Shown: positions 52,413-60,110 of the stretch, piece by piece
Position numbering within the stretch: position 1 is the first letter of the stretch
Layout of the letters: the number at the start of each line of letters is the position of its first letter
Assembly: GCF_001679665.1 (NCBI RefSeq)
Contig: NZ_CP013244.1
Coordinates: 1,620,980 to 1,684,979 of the forward strand
Source of the DNA: Candidatus Viadribacter manganicus
GTDB lineage: Bacteria > Pseudomonadota > Alphaproteobacteria > Caulobacterales > Aquidulcibacteraceae
DNA: 64,000 bases
Direction of reading: 5' to 3'
Notes under the pieces: generated by a model
What the model was told of the DNA's origin: nothing
Seen by the model: the letters and a program-made list of their open reading frames with translations, nothing else
The model's database searches: none
Translations under genes and position numbers: made by a program

Positions 52413-52877
52413 ATGCCGAAGCGTTACTCGAACGAAGACTATCGTGAAGCAACCCGACATCTCCGCGATCTCGCCCTCATCGAGATCGACGCGCCGATTT
52501 TCGAGGACACATCCACCAACGACACCGGCGCGCTAATCGACTTTGAAACCGAGATCCTCGAAACACTCGCGGAAGCGCAAGAGGACGCCGTCCGCCACCT
52601 CATCTTCGTTCACCCACCGGTCCGCCGTCTGAAAGGCGCAACCACCGGACCGGCGGTCCTCCGCTGGCTCCTCACACGCGCGCCATGGACGTGGGAGTAC
52701 GTCAAACGCGCTAGCGTCCGCTTCTTCCGTGATGCAACTCTCGCCGAGATCCGACTGCCTGCGCCGACCGAAGCCGAGTACCACCGCCACCACGACAGGC
52801 ACGCGCGACTCGCCGTGTCCAACACGCGCGGCGCTACACACCAGAACACACGCGGCCACACCGGGGATACGTCATGA
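52413..52877 (+). CDS. Hypothetical protein of the mobile region
   Basis: A 154-residue protein: KRYSNEDYREATRHLRDLALIE at the start, then an acidic stretch (DAPIFEDTSTNDTGALIDFETEILETLAEAQED) and a more basic half ending in His/Arg-rich HRHHDRHARL. A GAGGAG site precedes ATG 52413 by 5-6 nt. No family is recognised and no membrane segment or signal peptide seen. Its stop overlaps the next ATG by ATGA, so it forms a pair with the 121-residue protein. Confidence 0.6.
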   Translation: MPKRYSNEDYREATRHLRDLALIEIDAPIFEDTSTNDTGALIDFETEILETLAEAQEDAVRHLIFVHPPVRRLKGATTGPAVLRWLLTRAPWTWEYVKRASVRFFRDATLAEIRLPAPTEAEYHRHHDRHARLAVSNTRGATHQNTRGHTGDTS

Positions 52878-53239
52878 ACTTCAAAACCCAAGCCGGGCAT
52901 TGGCACTTCGCCGCCGCCCGTTTCCCCGACGCGGTTCAGATCGGGTTTGAGGCCACCCACGTTGGCGCAGACGACCTGACGTGGATCCATTCGTACGAAG
53001 CGATCGTTTTCAACGTCATCGAGGCGGCACGCACTGCCGGCGCGTCCGCTGCCATCCTCATCCACGGCAACCCGACGCTCCCGCCCAACACCGTTTCCCT
53101 ACGCACCATCGTTCGTGACGTCATACGAGCGGACGACCTGGCGTCGCGCCTGTGCATCGAAGAGTGCATCGAGTGCGACGAAGCCTGCATCGTCGTCTTT
53201 GGTCCTCTGCCGCCGCACCGCCGCCAGGCCGCTCACTAA
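52874..53239 (+). CDS. Hypothetical protein coupled to the preceding ORF
   Basis: A 121-residue protein starting MNFKTQAGHWHFAAARFPDA, with an alternating hydrophobic core (GASAAILIHGNPTLP, RTIVRDVIRADDLASRL) and a cysteine cluster near the C-terminus, LCIEECIECDEACIVVFG. Four cysteines in about 13 residues could bind a metal or form disulfides. No family is recognised. It is coupled through ATGA to the ORF before it. It was checked against Smr and HNH-type motifs without a match. Confidence 0.6.
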   Translation: MNFKTQAGHWHFAAARFPDAVQIGFEATHVGADDLTWIHSYEAIVFNVIEAARTAGASAAILIHGNPTLPPNTVSLRTIVRDVIRADDLASRLCIEECIECDEACIVVFGPLPPHRRQAAH

Positions 53240-53704
53240 CGGCGGGACGGCGGCTTCATCCCAAAAGAAGACGTTCGACTGTCGCCCAAAAACGGACACC
53301 GGGCGCGCACCTGAAGTCGGCGGCAGCGCGCAGTTTTGCAGGGTCCGCTATTGCTCGGCGGGTGCGGTCGCTGACTTCTGAAATTGCCCCACTTGAGACA
53401 CCAGCAGCAGATCGGCGCAAACCGCAGCGCCGTTTGCTTCCTGTGCGCGAAATCACCCGCCGGCACGCGGTCCACGCCCCACAGGCGGTCACGCGCCCCC
53501 GGCCCTGCGGGTTTCGAGATTCCTTCCCTCTGAGTCGCACCCTTCCCTCATTTCCCGTCGCAACGCGTTGACAACACGCGGAGAATTCCGGGCCTTCTTC
53601 GGCCGATCTGCTCGGGTTCAAAAACGGCAGACGCGGCACCGACAGACGCCAGGCAACTTCTCGCCACTCACCGTGAATCTCCACGCAACTGGAGGCCCGC
53701 ACAC
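53240..53704. other. Gene-free stretch, possible insertion-element scar
   Basis: No convincing gene is visible on either strand in these 465 bp. The text has fragments reminiscent of insertion-sequence edges (GCCCAAAAACGGACACC near 53282 and CTGAAATTGCCCCACTTGAG near 53377), but no inverted terminal repeats or target duplication could be identified. Base composition is less C-biased than on either side. A palindromic CAACGCGTTG lies near 53563. Confidence 0.35.
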
Positions 53705-54775
53705 ATGGCGATGCACAACCCCGAACTTCTGCCGCTCATCCCCGAACGCCTACTCCGACAACACCACGTCTACGAGCGACACGACGGCCGCTTCCGCGCC
53801 GCCGCGCGCCTTCTGCAAGCGCTCTGGCGCGAACGGCGCAAACTATCCGAAGGCCACTACACCAACGCCGCCGGCACGCGCCGCCGTTTGGGTTCGCGCC
53901 TTGCGACCGACGCCGCCCGCGCTGGTGCGAACTTCTTGACACCCGACATCTTCGGCCAAGCGCGGCTCGACTACGCGTACCGCGAGCCAGGCGCGTTGAT
54001 CGACGTAGAACGCATGCACGCCAACTTGCTCTCGTCGATGCCGCTCGCCTTCAACCTCCTCGCGCCCCTCAAGGCCGACAAGAAACTCGCGCGCCGCGTC
54101 TTCAACCAACTCGCGCCGGGCATTGCCAAAGACATCACTCACATCCAGTTCGAGCACTCGCCCGGACGCGGCGACCCCACGTTTACGTCCGACGGCACGG
54201 CGTTCGACGCCTTCGCCACCGCACGCGCCCCCGACGGCGCGAAAACCTTCATCGCTATCGAGGTCAAATACAGCGAGAGCCTCAACGAACCGGAAGCGCG
54301 CCTGCGCCCGCGCTACGACGAACTCTCGCGTTCGAGCGGCCTCTTCGCCGAACCCGACGACACGGCGCTACGCAAGAACCCGCTGCAAGGTCTATGGCGC
54401 GGGCACATGTTGGCGCAGAGCATGGTCGACGCCGGCATCTTTGATCGCGGCGTGTTCGTCCTTGTTGCGCCGCGCCAAAATCGGGACGTGCAACGCGCAG
54501 CGCGCGCCTACGCCAAGCGGCTCACCAACGCGGACGGCAAAGTCGCCTTCCTCAATGTTGAGCTGGAGGACGCGATCGACGCGATCCGCTCCGGCGGCGC
54601 GCCCGACCTCGCCGCCGCCCTGCGCGAGCGCTACGTCGACTTCACTCCGGTGCACGACCTCGTCCGCCAGGCGTGCCTCAACACGCCACGCCGCCGTCGA
54701 TCGTTGCGCCCAGCGCCGCGACCAGCAAGTGCACAGCCTCGACCGCCGCGCAGCCCGCTGGCGGCCGCACGCTAG
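53705..54775 (+). CDS. PD-(D/E)XK nuclease-superfamily protein (PGN_0703-like)
   Basis: A 356-residue protein. The nuclease core is in the middle: DGTAFDAFATARAPDG provides the first aspartate (about residue 163) and FIAIEVKYSES the E-x-K pair (about 186-188), with ARLRPRYDELSRSSGLF as the following helix. The upstream half contains HIQFEHSPGRGDPTFTSDG. The layout agrees with the uncharacterised family annotated PGN_0703-like or PDDEXK_13, often found next to mobile or defence genes. The C-terminal 40 residues are Pro/Arg-rich and low-complexity. It could be a restriction-type nuclease; no methyltransferase partner is present. ATG 53705 or 53711 may start it. Confidence 0.72.
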   Translation: MAMHNPELLPLIPERLLRQHHVYERHDGRFRAAARLLQALWRERRKLSEGHYTNAAGTRRRLGSRLATDAARAGANFLTPDIFGQARLDYAYREPGALIDVERMHANLLSSMPLAFNLLAPLKADKKLARRVFNQLAPGIAKDITHIQFEHSPGRGDPTFTSDGTAFDAFATARAPDGAKTFIAIEVKYSESLNEPEARLRPRYDELSRSSGLFAEPDDTALRKNPLQGLWRGHMLAQSMVDAGIFDRGVFVLVAPRQNRDVQRAARAYAKRLTNADGKVAFLNVELEDAIDAIRSGGAPDLAAALRERYVDFTPVHDLVRQACLNTPRRRRSLRPAPRPASAQPRPPRSPLAAAR

Positions 54776-54822
54776 CGCAGGATAGCCCGGTCCGTGGCGA
54801 TTATGCCCCGCCGGTCTCAGAG

Positions 54823-55050
54823 CTAGGCACCTCGCCAAGCACTAGGTGAAGGAGGGACGGACGCCTCCGCTTGATGATCCGCGTCCTCCACATCGGCGAT
54901 CGGCTGCGTCGCGTCGGGGAGGTCGCGGAGAATATAGAGGCAAGCTTCGTGAACGATGAGCCCGGCTTCGTTCAGATCGAAACCATATTCAAGCGCTACG
55001 CTTCGCAGTTTCTTCCCGAGCGCAACGACACGCAATTCGAGACCTTGCAT
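54823..55050 (-). CDS. Small hypothetical protein with sigma-region-2-like helix
   Basis: A 75-residue protein: MQGLELRVVALGKKLRSVALEYGFDLNEAGLIVHEACLYILRDL, then an acidic tail. The helix pair LRSVALEYGFDLNEAGLIVHEA resembles the small unknown alphaproteobacterial proteins with a sigma-factor-like LR..A..L..D...AE.LV motif. AGAGGG precedes ATG 55050 at about 6 nt. It is divergent from nrdJ, separated by a region with two FNR-type boxes, either of which could serve it. Confidence 0.45.
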   Translation of the reverse strand: MQGLELRVVALGKKLRSVALEYGFDLNEAGLIVHEACLYILRDLPDATQPIADVEDADHQAEASVPPSPSAWRGA

Positions 55051-55220
55051 GGCGCCCTCTTTAGCGACCTGCGACGCTCCGACGAAAATTTTGGCGGCCG
55101 CATTTCTATGCGGGGGAGTTCAGCGAAATACTGACCGCCATTCCGCCAAAGCGTCGCTCCAGATAGCCGCGCCAAATGTTGCGGCAAGCGAAACCCTGCT
55201 CTCTATGTTCCGCGATCCAT

Positions 55221-55234
55221 TTGACCATCATCAA
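55221..55234. promoter_or_regulatory. FNR/FixK-type box (distal)
   Basis: TTGACCATCATCAA matches the TTGAT-N4-ATCAA anaerobox at nine of the ten conserved positions. It lies 92 bp upstream of the second box, centre to centre, in the region between the leftward orf75 and the rightward nrdJ. It may serve either gene. Confidence 0.5.
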
Positions 55235-55312
55235 GAGTGACTGCGGCACTTTCGACGGTGTTGCGAGGTCGCAGAAACACCCTGAATTAGGCAGCGAGCT
55301 CCGCCGCATTGA

Positions 55313-55326
55313 TTGACGACTATCAA
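55313..55326. promoter_or_regulatory. FNR/FixK-type box (proximal, nrdJ)
   Basis: TTGACGACTATCAA is a near-perfect TTGAT-N4-ATCAA site, centred about 132 bp before the nrdJ ATG. If activation occurs at the usual -41.5 distance, transcription would start near 55361, leaving a leader of about 90 nt. A looser copy, TTGACGAATGGCAA, follows at 55335. Confidence 0.6.
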
Positions 55327-55451
55327 GGCGCAAATTGACGAATGGCAACATCTGCGCCGCGTTGTCGCGTGACCGCGCAATTTACCTCTCCATTACGAGA
55401 GACTCGCCGACAGTGGTCGTCGATGCAGCGAATGCACATATGGAGAATGCA

Positions 55452-57671
55452 ATGCCGTTCGACGCCACCATCTCTGCGGAAATTTGGAACGCCAAGTACC
55501 GCTTCCTCAACGAAGGCAGTGACGGTGACGCGGATGTCGAAGGCACGTGGTCGCGTGTCGCTGCCGCTATCGCTGAGGCCGAACCTGGACGCGGACGCCG
55601 TCACTGGCGCGAAAAGTTCAACGACGCGTTGATGGATTTTCAGTTCTTGCCCGCCGGAAGAATTATCGCCGGCGCGGGCACTGGCCGCGCGGTGACGCTG
55701 TTCAATTGCTTTGTCATGGGGACGATCCCGGACAATCTCGACGGCATCTTCGAGCATCTGCGGGAAGCGGCGCTGACGATGCAGCAAGGCGGCGGCGTCG
55801 GTATGGATTTCTCGACCATCCGGCCAGCAGGTGCGCCCGTGCGCGGCGTTGGCGCCAAGGCCTCCGGTCCGCTTTCCTTCATGGACGCCTGGGACGCCAT
55901 GTGCCGAACGGTTATGTCCGCCGGCCAGCGTCGCGGCGCGATGATGGCTTGCTTGCGCATCGATCATCCGGACATCGAGGACTTTATCGACGCCAAGCGC
56001 GACCCCGCTCGACTGCGCAACTTCAATGTATCCGCCTTGGTGACCAATTCTTTCATGGCTGCGCTCGCGGCAGACCAAGATTGGCCGCTGCAGTTCGACG
56101 GCGAGATCTATCGCACCGTGCGCGCGCGCGATCTCTGGGCCCGACTGATGCGGGCAACCTATGACGTTGCCGAACCAGGCGTCATTTTCATCGACCGCGT
56201 GAACGCCTCCAACAACCTGGCCTATTGTGAAACCGTCTCGGCCACCAATCCGTGCGGGGAGCAACCGTTGCCGCCCTATGGTGCGTGTCTGCTCGGTTCA
56301 ATCAACCTTTCTCGATTGGTCGAGAGTCCATTCGAGCTCAATTCGCGGATCGATGAAGCGCGACTGGCTGACCTCACCACCACCGCCGTTCGTTTCCTCG
56401 ACAACGTCATCGACGTCTCTCGCTACCCACTGCGCGAACAGGAAATAGAGGCCAAGGCCAAACGGCGCATTGGTCTCGGCATCACAGGGCTTGCCGACGC
56501 GCTGATTTTCTGCAACGCGCGTTACGGCGCGGTCGATGGTGTGGCGCTTACGCGTCGATGGCTCGACACGATCCGGACCGCCGCTTACCGCGCCTCTGCC
56601 GAACTCGCCGCGGAGAAAGGAGCCTTCCCGGCCTATGAGTCGGCCCTCCTTGAGCGCCCCATGCTCGCGTCGCTCGATCCCGACACGCGCGCGATGATTG
56701 CGGAACACGGTCTGCGCAACGGTTGCCTCACCACAATCGCGCCCACCGGCACCATTTCACTGCTGGCTGGCAACACCTCGTCTGGCATCGAGCCCGTCTT
56801 TGCCTTCTCGTACCAACGGCGTGTGCGGCAACCCGACAATTCCTTCGTTGAAGAACCGGTCCAGGATTACGCGCTGACGCTCTGGAAGAAACTCAAAGGC
56901 GACGCCCCTCCTCCTGAGCATAGTTTCGTCAGCGCGCAAACGCTGACGCCCGCGGATCATCTGGCCATGCAGGCCGTGGCGCAGCAATACATCGACAGCT
57001 CGATCTCCAAGACGATCAATTGTCCGGAGGATATTTCGTTCGAGGATTTCGCCGACGTCTACACCAGGGCGTACGATCTCGGTTGCAAAGGCTGCACGAC
57101 TTATCGCCCGAACGCGGTGACAGGCTCAATCCTCTCAGTCGCGAAAACCGACGATGCGGAAAAGCCTGTCGCGGAAACAAAGCTGATGAGCCTCACCCCA
57201 CGGCCCGATGCGTTGATTGGCTCAACCTACAAGATCAAATGGCCCGAGAGCGAGCACGCGCTTTACGTCACGATCAACGACATCGAGGAAGACGGCAAGC
57301 GCCGACCGTTCGAGATCTTCATCAACTCGAAGAACATGGAGCACTATGCGTGGACATTAGCGCTGACGCGAATGATCTCGGCTGTATTCCGTCGCGGTGG
57401 CGACGTCTCATTCGTCGCCGAAGAGCTGAAGGCTGTGTTCGATCCCCGCGGCGGGGCCTGGCTTGGCGGGCGCTATGTGCCTTCTTTGCTCGCAGCCATC
57501 GGCGATGTCATCCAGCGTCACCTTGATAGCGATACGATCAAGGCTGTTGTCGCGCAAGAATCTGGCCCGCGGGTAAAGCCGAGAGGCTGTCCCAAGTGCG
57601 GCGCTGCCGCGCTGATACGCGCCGAGGGGTGCGATAAATGTCTTGAGTGCGGCTATTCGAAGTGTTCGTGA
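55452..57671 (+). CDS. nrdJ: Adenosylcobalamin-dependent ribonucleotide reductase (class II)
   Basis: A 739-residue class II RNR that makes deoxyribonucleotides with a cobalamin radical, independent of oxygen. FQFLPAGRIIAGAGTG starts the barrel, FNCFVMGTI holds the first redox cysteine, and ATNPCGEQPLPPYGACLLGSINL gives the N-x-C-x-E catalytic block. NGCLTTIAPTGTISLLAGNTSSGIEP is the phosphate-binding block. The C-terminus carries a shuttle/zinc-ribbon region with CPKCG and CDKCLECGYSKC. ATG 55452 follows GGAG at 7 nt. No ATP-cone domain is obvious at the N-terminus. Two FNR-type boxes upstream suggest induction at low oxygen, next to the nitrate reductase operon. Confidence 0.95.
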   Translation: MPFDATISAEIWNAKYRFLNEGSDGDADVEGTWSRVAAAIAEAEPGRGRRHWREKFNDALMDFQFLPAGRIIAGAGTGRAVTLFNCFVMGTIPDNLDGIFEHLREAALTMQQGGGVGMDFSTIRPAGAPVRGVGAKASGPLSFMDAWDAMCRTVMSAGQRRGAMMACLRIDHPDIEDFIDAKRDPARLRNFNVSALVTNSFMAALAADQDWPLQFDGEIYRTVRARDLWARLMRATYDVAEPGVIFIDRVNASNNLAYCETVSATNPCGEQPLPPYGACLLGSINLSRLVESPFELNSRIDEARLADLTTTAVRFLDNVIDVSRYPLREQEIEAKAKRRIGLGITGLADALIFCNARYGAVDGVALTRRWLDTIRTAAYRASAELAAEKGAFPAYESALLERPMLASLDPDTRAMIAEHGLRNGCLTTIAPTGTISLLAGNTSSGIEPVFAFSYQRRVRQPDNSFVEEPVQDYALTLWKKLKGDAPPPEHSFVSAQTLTPADHLAMQAVAQQYIDSSISKTINCPEDISFEDFADVYTRAYDLGCKGCTTYRPNAVTGSILSVAKTDDAEKPVAETKLMSLTPRPDALIGSTYKIKWPESEHALYVTINDIEEDGKRRPFEIFINSKNMEHYAWTLALTRMISAVFRRGGDVSFVAEELKAVFDPRGGAWLGGRYVPSLLAAIGDVIQRHLDSDTIKAVVAQESGPRVKPRGCPKCGAAALIRAEGCDKCLECGYSKCS

Positions 57672-57674
57672 TGC

Positions 57675-58220
57675 CTAGTTATCCGGCGCCGTCACGCGAC
57701 GGCGCCGGGCGATTAGGCGCAGGCTCAGCACCCGGAGATCTTCGGCATCGAAGCGACGACGCGCCAACGGCACGACAACCGCATTCTCCAATGTCAGATG
57801 ACGCATCTCGTGCTTGGCGAAGGCGGCTAACGCTTCCGCACCACCTTCAATAGAGTGCGGCGGCTTCCTTATAATGAGGCAGGCGTTGAGCACGTCGCGC
57901 ACCCGAACTGACAGCGCCTTGTCCTCGGCATGCTCAGAGGTCAGGCGATCGAGCACATCCTCCACAAGATCCTCCGGCAAGCATCGCTGCCGGAGCATCG
58001 GGAAGAAATCTTCCTCTTCGTCGATCACATGCAACGTGAGATCGAAACGTATGAAATCGAGCAATGCTGTGATGACAGCCGCGTCAAACTCCGTCGCGTC
58101 AGAAAGGCGCTCAAGGGCCCTGCACATGCGCCGATGGTTGAGATGCTCGGCCAAGATAAATTCAATCGGATCGTGCGGCGTGGGACGGCGCGCGCCGTCG
58201 TCACGCAGGCTGGGGGTCAT
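57675..58220 (-). CDS. Hemerythrin HHE-domain protein
   Basis: A 181-residue hemerythrin-like cation-binding protein. Four helices supply the diiron ligands: EFILAEHLNHRRMCR, the LTLHVIDEEEDFFPMLR block, TSEHAEDK, and AKHEMRHLTLENAVVVPLARR. Bacterial HHE proteins bind O2 or NO, or repair iron-sulfur clusters after nitrosative stress, the last being typical beside nitrate-respiration genes. It is the last gene of the nar operon; its ATG overlaps the stop of the 99-residue ORF (ATGA). Its final codons contain a perfect 11-bp hairpin. It converges with nrdJ (3 bp). Confidence 0.88.
   Translation of the reverse strand: MTPSLRDDGARRPTPHDPIEFILAEHLNHRRMCRALERLSDATEFDAAVITALLDFIRFDLTLHVIDEEEDFFPMLRQRCLPEDLVEDVLDRLTSEHAEDKALSVRVRDVLNACLIIRKPPHSIEGGAEALAAFAKHEMRHLTLENAVVVPLARRRFDAEDLRVLSLRLIARRRRVTAPDN
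57683..57708. terminator. Perfect 11-bp hairpin between convergent nrdJ and hemerythrin genes
   Basis: CCGGCGCCGTC and GACGGCGCCGG enclose the loop ACGC. The hairpin lies 12 bp after the nrdJ stop and inside the last codons of the hemerythrin gene. It is very stable but lacks a T-run on either strand, so it may act with Rho or as a bidirectional barrier to read-through. Confidence 0.5.
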
Positions 58221-58516
58221 AGCGCACTCTCCATTCGGAGACGAAAGGTCGTGACCTTCGATACGCAGGCAGCCCCTGGATCCTTGGCGTCGCGCAGCGC
58301 CGAAACCAGGTCAGCCCAAGTCTCTTCATCGGCTTCCGCCATGAAATCAGAAACCGCGATGCGAACGAATTGAGCCAAGGTCTCGCCACGGAGATTGGCC
58401 TCACGTTGAAGCTCTTGCTCAAGCCGCGCGTCTTCGGCGCCAAGCCAAGATTGCAACTCGGCGCTAGAGGTCTGGCCAAGCGACAAGAGCTCGCCAAGCT
58501 GCATCGCGCGGCTCAT
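58217..58516 (-). CDS. Unknown 99-residue protein of the nar operon
   Basis: A small soluble protein starting MSRAMQLGELLSLGQTSSAE, with a helix (LGAEDARLEQELQREANLRGE) and a C-terminal stretch VSKVTTFRLRMESAL. No cysteine cluster, membrane helix or named motif is visible. Its ATG overlaps the parvulin gene and its stop overlaps the hemerythrin gene, each by ATGA, so stoichiometric co-synthesis is likely. It may act as a nitrate-reductase accessory factor or partner of hemerythrin; neither is shown by the sequence. Confidence 0.7.
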   Translation of the reverse strand: MSRAMQLGELLSLGQTSSAELQSWLGAEDARLEQELQREANLRGETLAQFVRIAVSDFMAEADEETWADLVSALRDAKDPGAACVSKVTTFRLRMESAL

Positions 58517-59397
58517 ACCTTTGATCCCAAAGAAAGCGAGAGCCCCTCGATCTGAGCCGACGCCGCAAGCGCCGCCACATAGCGAGCCGAGGAAGCCGCC
58601 CACGCACGTGTGCGCAATGATCCCTTGATGAAAGCCTTGACGACTTCGAACGGGAGTTCCTTCGCCGCGCTGTGCTGATCAAGACGAATGACGTGCCAGC
58701 CATGGCGGGTACGAACTGGCTTCGCACCGATCTGACCGGGACTAAGATCCATCAAGGCGCGTTCAAGATCATCTGCCAAGTCGCCGCGCTGGAGCTGACC
58801 GAGCGAACCGCCCTGCTCTGCAGTTGGACAGGCCGAGCATGCGCGCGCCCACTCGGCGAACGGCTCTCCCGCGCCGATGGCTTTGATGGCGGCGGCAGCG
58901 CGTTCATAAGCGGCGACCCAGGCCGCCTCTCCTTCGTGTTCGGGGGCAAACAGAATGTGGGATGCTTCGTAGAGTTCAGGCGCGGCGAACTGCGACGCAG
59001 CGCCTTCGTAGACGCGTCTGCACTCAACGTCGCTTGGCTCAACCGAAGCAACCTCAAGTTCGAGGACTTGCCGGACAAGCGCCTCCTCATCGGTCTCTTC
59101 GCGCCCTTGAGCATCTCGCGCCGGCGTCGGCTCCAATGCCAGCGCGCGAGCACGGAGCAAGAGCAGCTCACGAATGACCAATGCGCGAGCGGCTGCGGCG
59201 CGAGCCTCTGGGCCGGAGGCCGCGTCGTGGTTCTGCGCCTCTTGCGCAATCGCCGTCTCCGGTATCGCAATCCCGTTCACGAACACTGGCGGGGCGTTGG
59301 CTGGACGACGCGCCGCAGGAACGGGGCCATGACTGCAACCGGAGAACGCCTCTGCCTGAGGTTCATTCTGTGCGGTCTGTATGAGGGTGTGTTTCAT
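58513..59397 (-). CDS. Parvulin-type peptidyl-prolyl isomerase of the nar operon
   Basis: A 294-residue NifM/PpiC-like protein without a signal peptide. An N-terminal helical chaperone part (about 60-130, with VFVNGIAIPETAIAQEAQNH) precedes the parvulin domain, which shows ASHILFAPEHEGEA, EWARACSACPTAEQGGSLGQLQRGDL and KPVRTRHGWHVIRLDQ (about 145-245). Such isomerases are known next to narGHJI in several proteobacteria and are thought to help fold the cytoplasmic NarGH. ATG 59397 overlaps the narI stop (ATGA), and the end is coupled to the next ORF. Membrane-free and cytoplasmic, it fits NarGH maturation. Confidence 0.87.
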   Translation of the reverse strand: MKHTLIQTAQNEPQAEAFSGCSHGPVPAARRPANAPPVFVNGIAIPETAIAQEAQNHDAASGPEARAAAARALVIRELLLLRARALALEPTPARDAQGREETDEEALVRQVLELEVASVEPSDVECRRVYEGAASQFAAPELYEASHILFAPEHEGEAAWVAAYERAAAAIKAIGAGEPFAEWARACSACPTAEQGGSLGQLQRGDLADDLERALMDLSPGQIGAKPVRTRHGWHVIRLDQHSAAKELPFEVVKAFIKGSLRTRAWAASSARYVAALAASAQIEGLSLSLGSKV

Positions 59398-60101
59398 CGC
59401 CCGCCTTGCCCTGCCGCCAGGCGCTTCGAACGTACGATTTGCCACCCACGGCGATTGAGATACCAAATTGGCGCCGACAGCATGTGTACGAGGCGCGTGA
59501 ACGGGAAAACGAGAAGAATTGTGAGACCTAATGTGAGGTGCGCCTTAAAGATCCAGTGCGCGTCGGCCACGTAATCGGCAGCGCCGGCGCGGAACGTGAA
59601 GATGCCTTGCGCCCAATACATGAACTTAATCATTTCGCCGCCATCACGGTGCTCAAGCGAGATCGGGATGGTGGCGAGGCCGAGGCAGAGTTGCGCCAAC
59701 AGCAGCGCAAGTATCGCCGTGTCGCCAAAGCTCGATGTTGAGCGAATACGCGCGTCGAAAACGCGCCGATGCAGAAGCAAGAGACCACCAACGAGGCACA
59801 TCGCACCGGCAACGCCTCCTGCCACGATGGCGAGCATCTGCTTTGCGCTGTGGGTCACCCCAAGCGCATCCCACACCACAATCGGTGTCAGCAGACCGAT
59901 AAAGTGGCCGGCGAAGATCGCGAGGATGCCCACATGGAAAAGGATGGAGCCCAGCACGAGCTGCTTTCGGCGCAGCAATTGCGATGATCCCGTGCGCCAC
60001 GTGTACTGTTCCCGGTCGAAACGCAGCACTGAGCCGAGCGCGAGCACTGCCAGCGCGATGTATGGGTAGAACCCGAATAGTGCCTGATTGAGCCAATCCA
60101 T
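59394..60101 (-). CDS. narI: Respiratory nitrate reductase gamma subunit
   Basis: NarI is the diheme cytochrome b anchor that takes electrons from quinol and passes them to NarH. The 235-residue protein has five membrane helices. The heme-ligand histidines are in place: His56 and His66 in the ILFHVGILAIFAGHFIGL stretch, and His188 and His206 near WIFKAHLTLG and RLVHMLSAP, equivalent to E. coli 56, 66, 187 and 205. Start and length match the family. The porin gene, not narJ, lies directly upstream (9 nt). Confidence 0.96.
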   Translation of the reverse strand: MDWLNQALFGFYPYIALAVLALGSVLRFDREQYTWRTGSSQLLRRKQLVLGSILFHVGILAIFAGHFIGLLTPIVVWDALGVTHSAKQMLAIVAGGVAGAMCLVGGLLLLHRRVFDARIRSTSSFGDTAILALLLAQLCLGLATIPISLEHRDGGEMIKFMYWAQGIFTFRAGAADYVADAHWIFKAHLTLGLTILLVFPFTRLVHMLSAPIWYLNRRGWQIVRSKRLAAGQGGR

Positions 60102-60110
60102 GATGCGCCC

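Larger units (their letters stand above)
55051..55451. other. Regulatory region between orf75 and nrdJ
   Basis: No gene is supported in these 400 bp. Short frames exist on both strands, including one reaching 81 codons on the - strand, but they lack ribosome-binding sites and overlap the two FNR-type boxes listed separately. No cobalamin riboswitch core was found in front of nrdJ, although its product needs adenosylcobalamin. The 90 bp before the ATG carry GGAG 7 nt upstream of ATG 55452. Confidence 0.45.

Noticed and set aside
51730..52452. 240-codon open frame on the - strand over the end of ardC
   Set aside because: Arg/Ala/Gly-rich shadow in extremely GC-rich DNA; the + strand has ardC and a coupled start.
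53240..53704. Insertion sequence remnant
   Set aside because: Edge-like fragments are present, but no transposase frame, terminal inverted repeats or target duplication could be shown.
55335..55348. Third FNR-type site TTGACGAATGGCAA
   Set aside because: The right half (GGCAA) departs from ATCAA at two positions, so it is too weak to list as a site.
55106..55351. 81-codon open frame on the - strand upstream of nrdJ
   Set aside because: No ribosome-binding site, and it overlaps both FNR-type boxes; more likely chance.
55327..55451. Cobalamin riboswitch before nrdJ
   Set aside because: The conserved cobalamin-box core is not recognisable, although the enzyme uses adenosylcobalamin.
55323..56264. 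313-codon open frame on the - strand opposite nrdJ
   Set aside because: It mirrors conserved nrdJ coding sequence and has no ribosome-binding site or motif.
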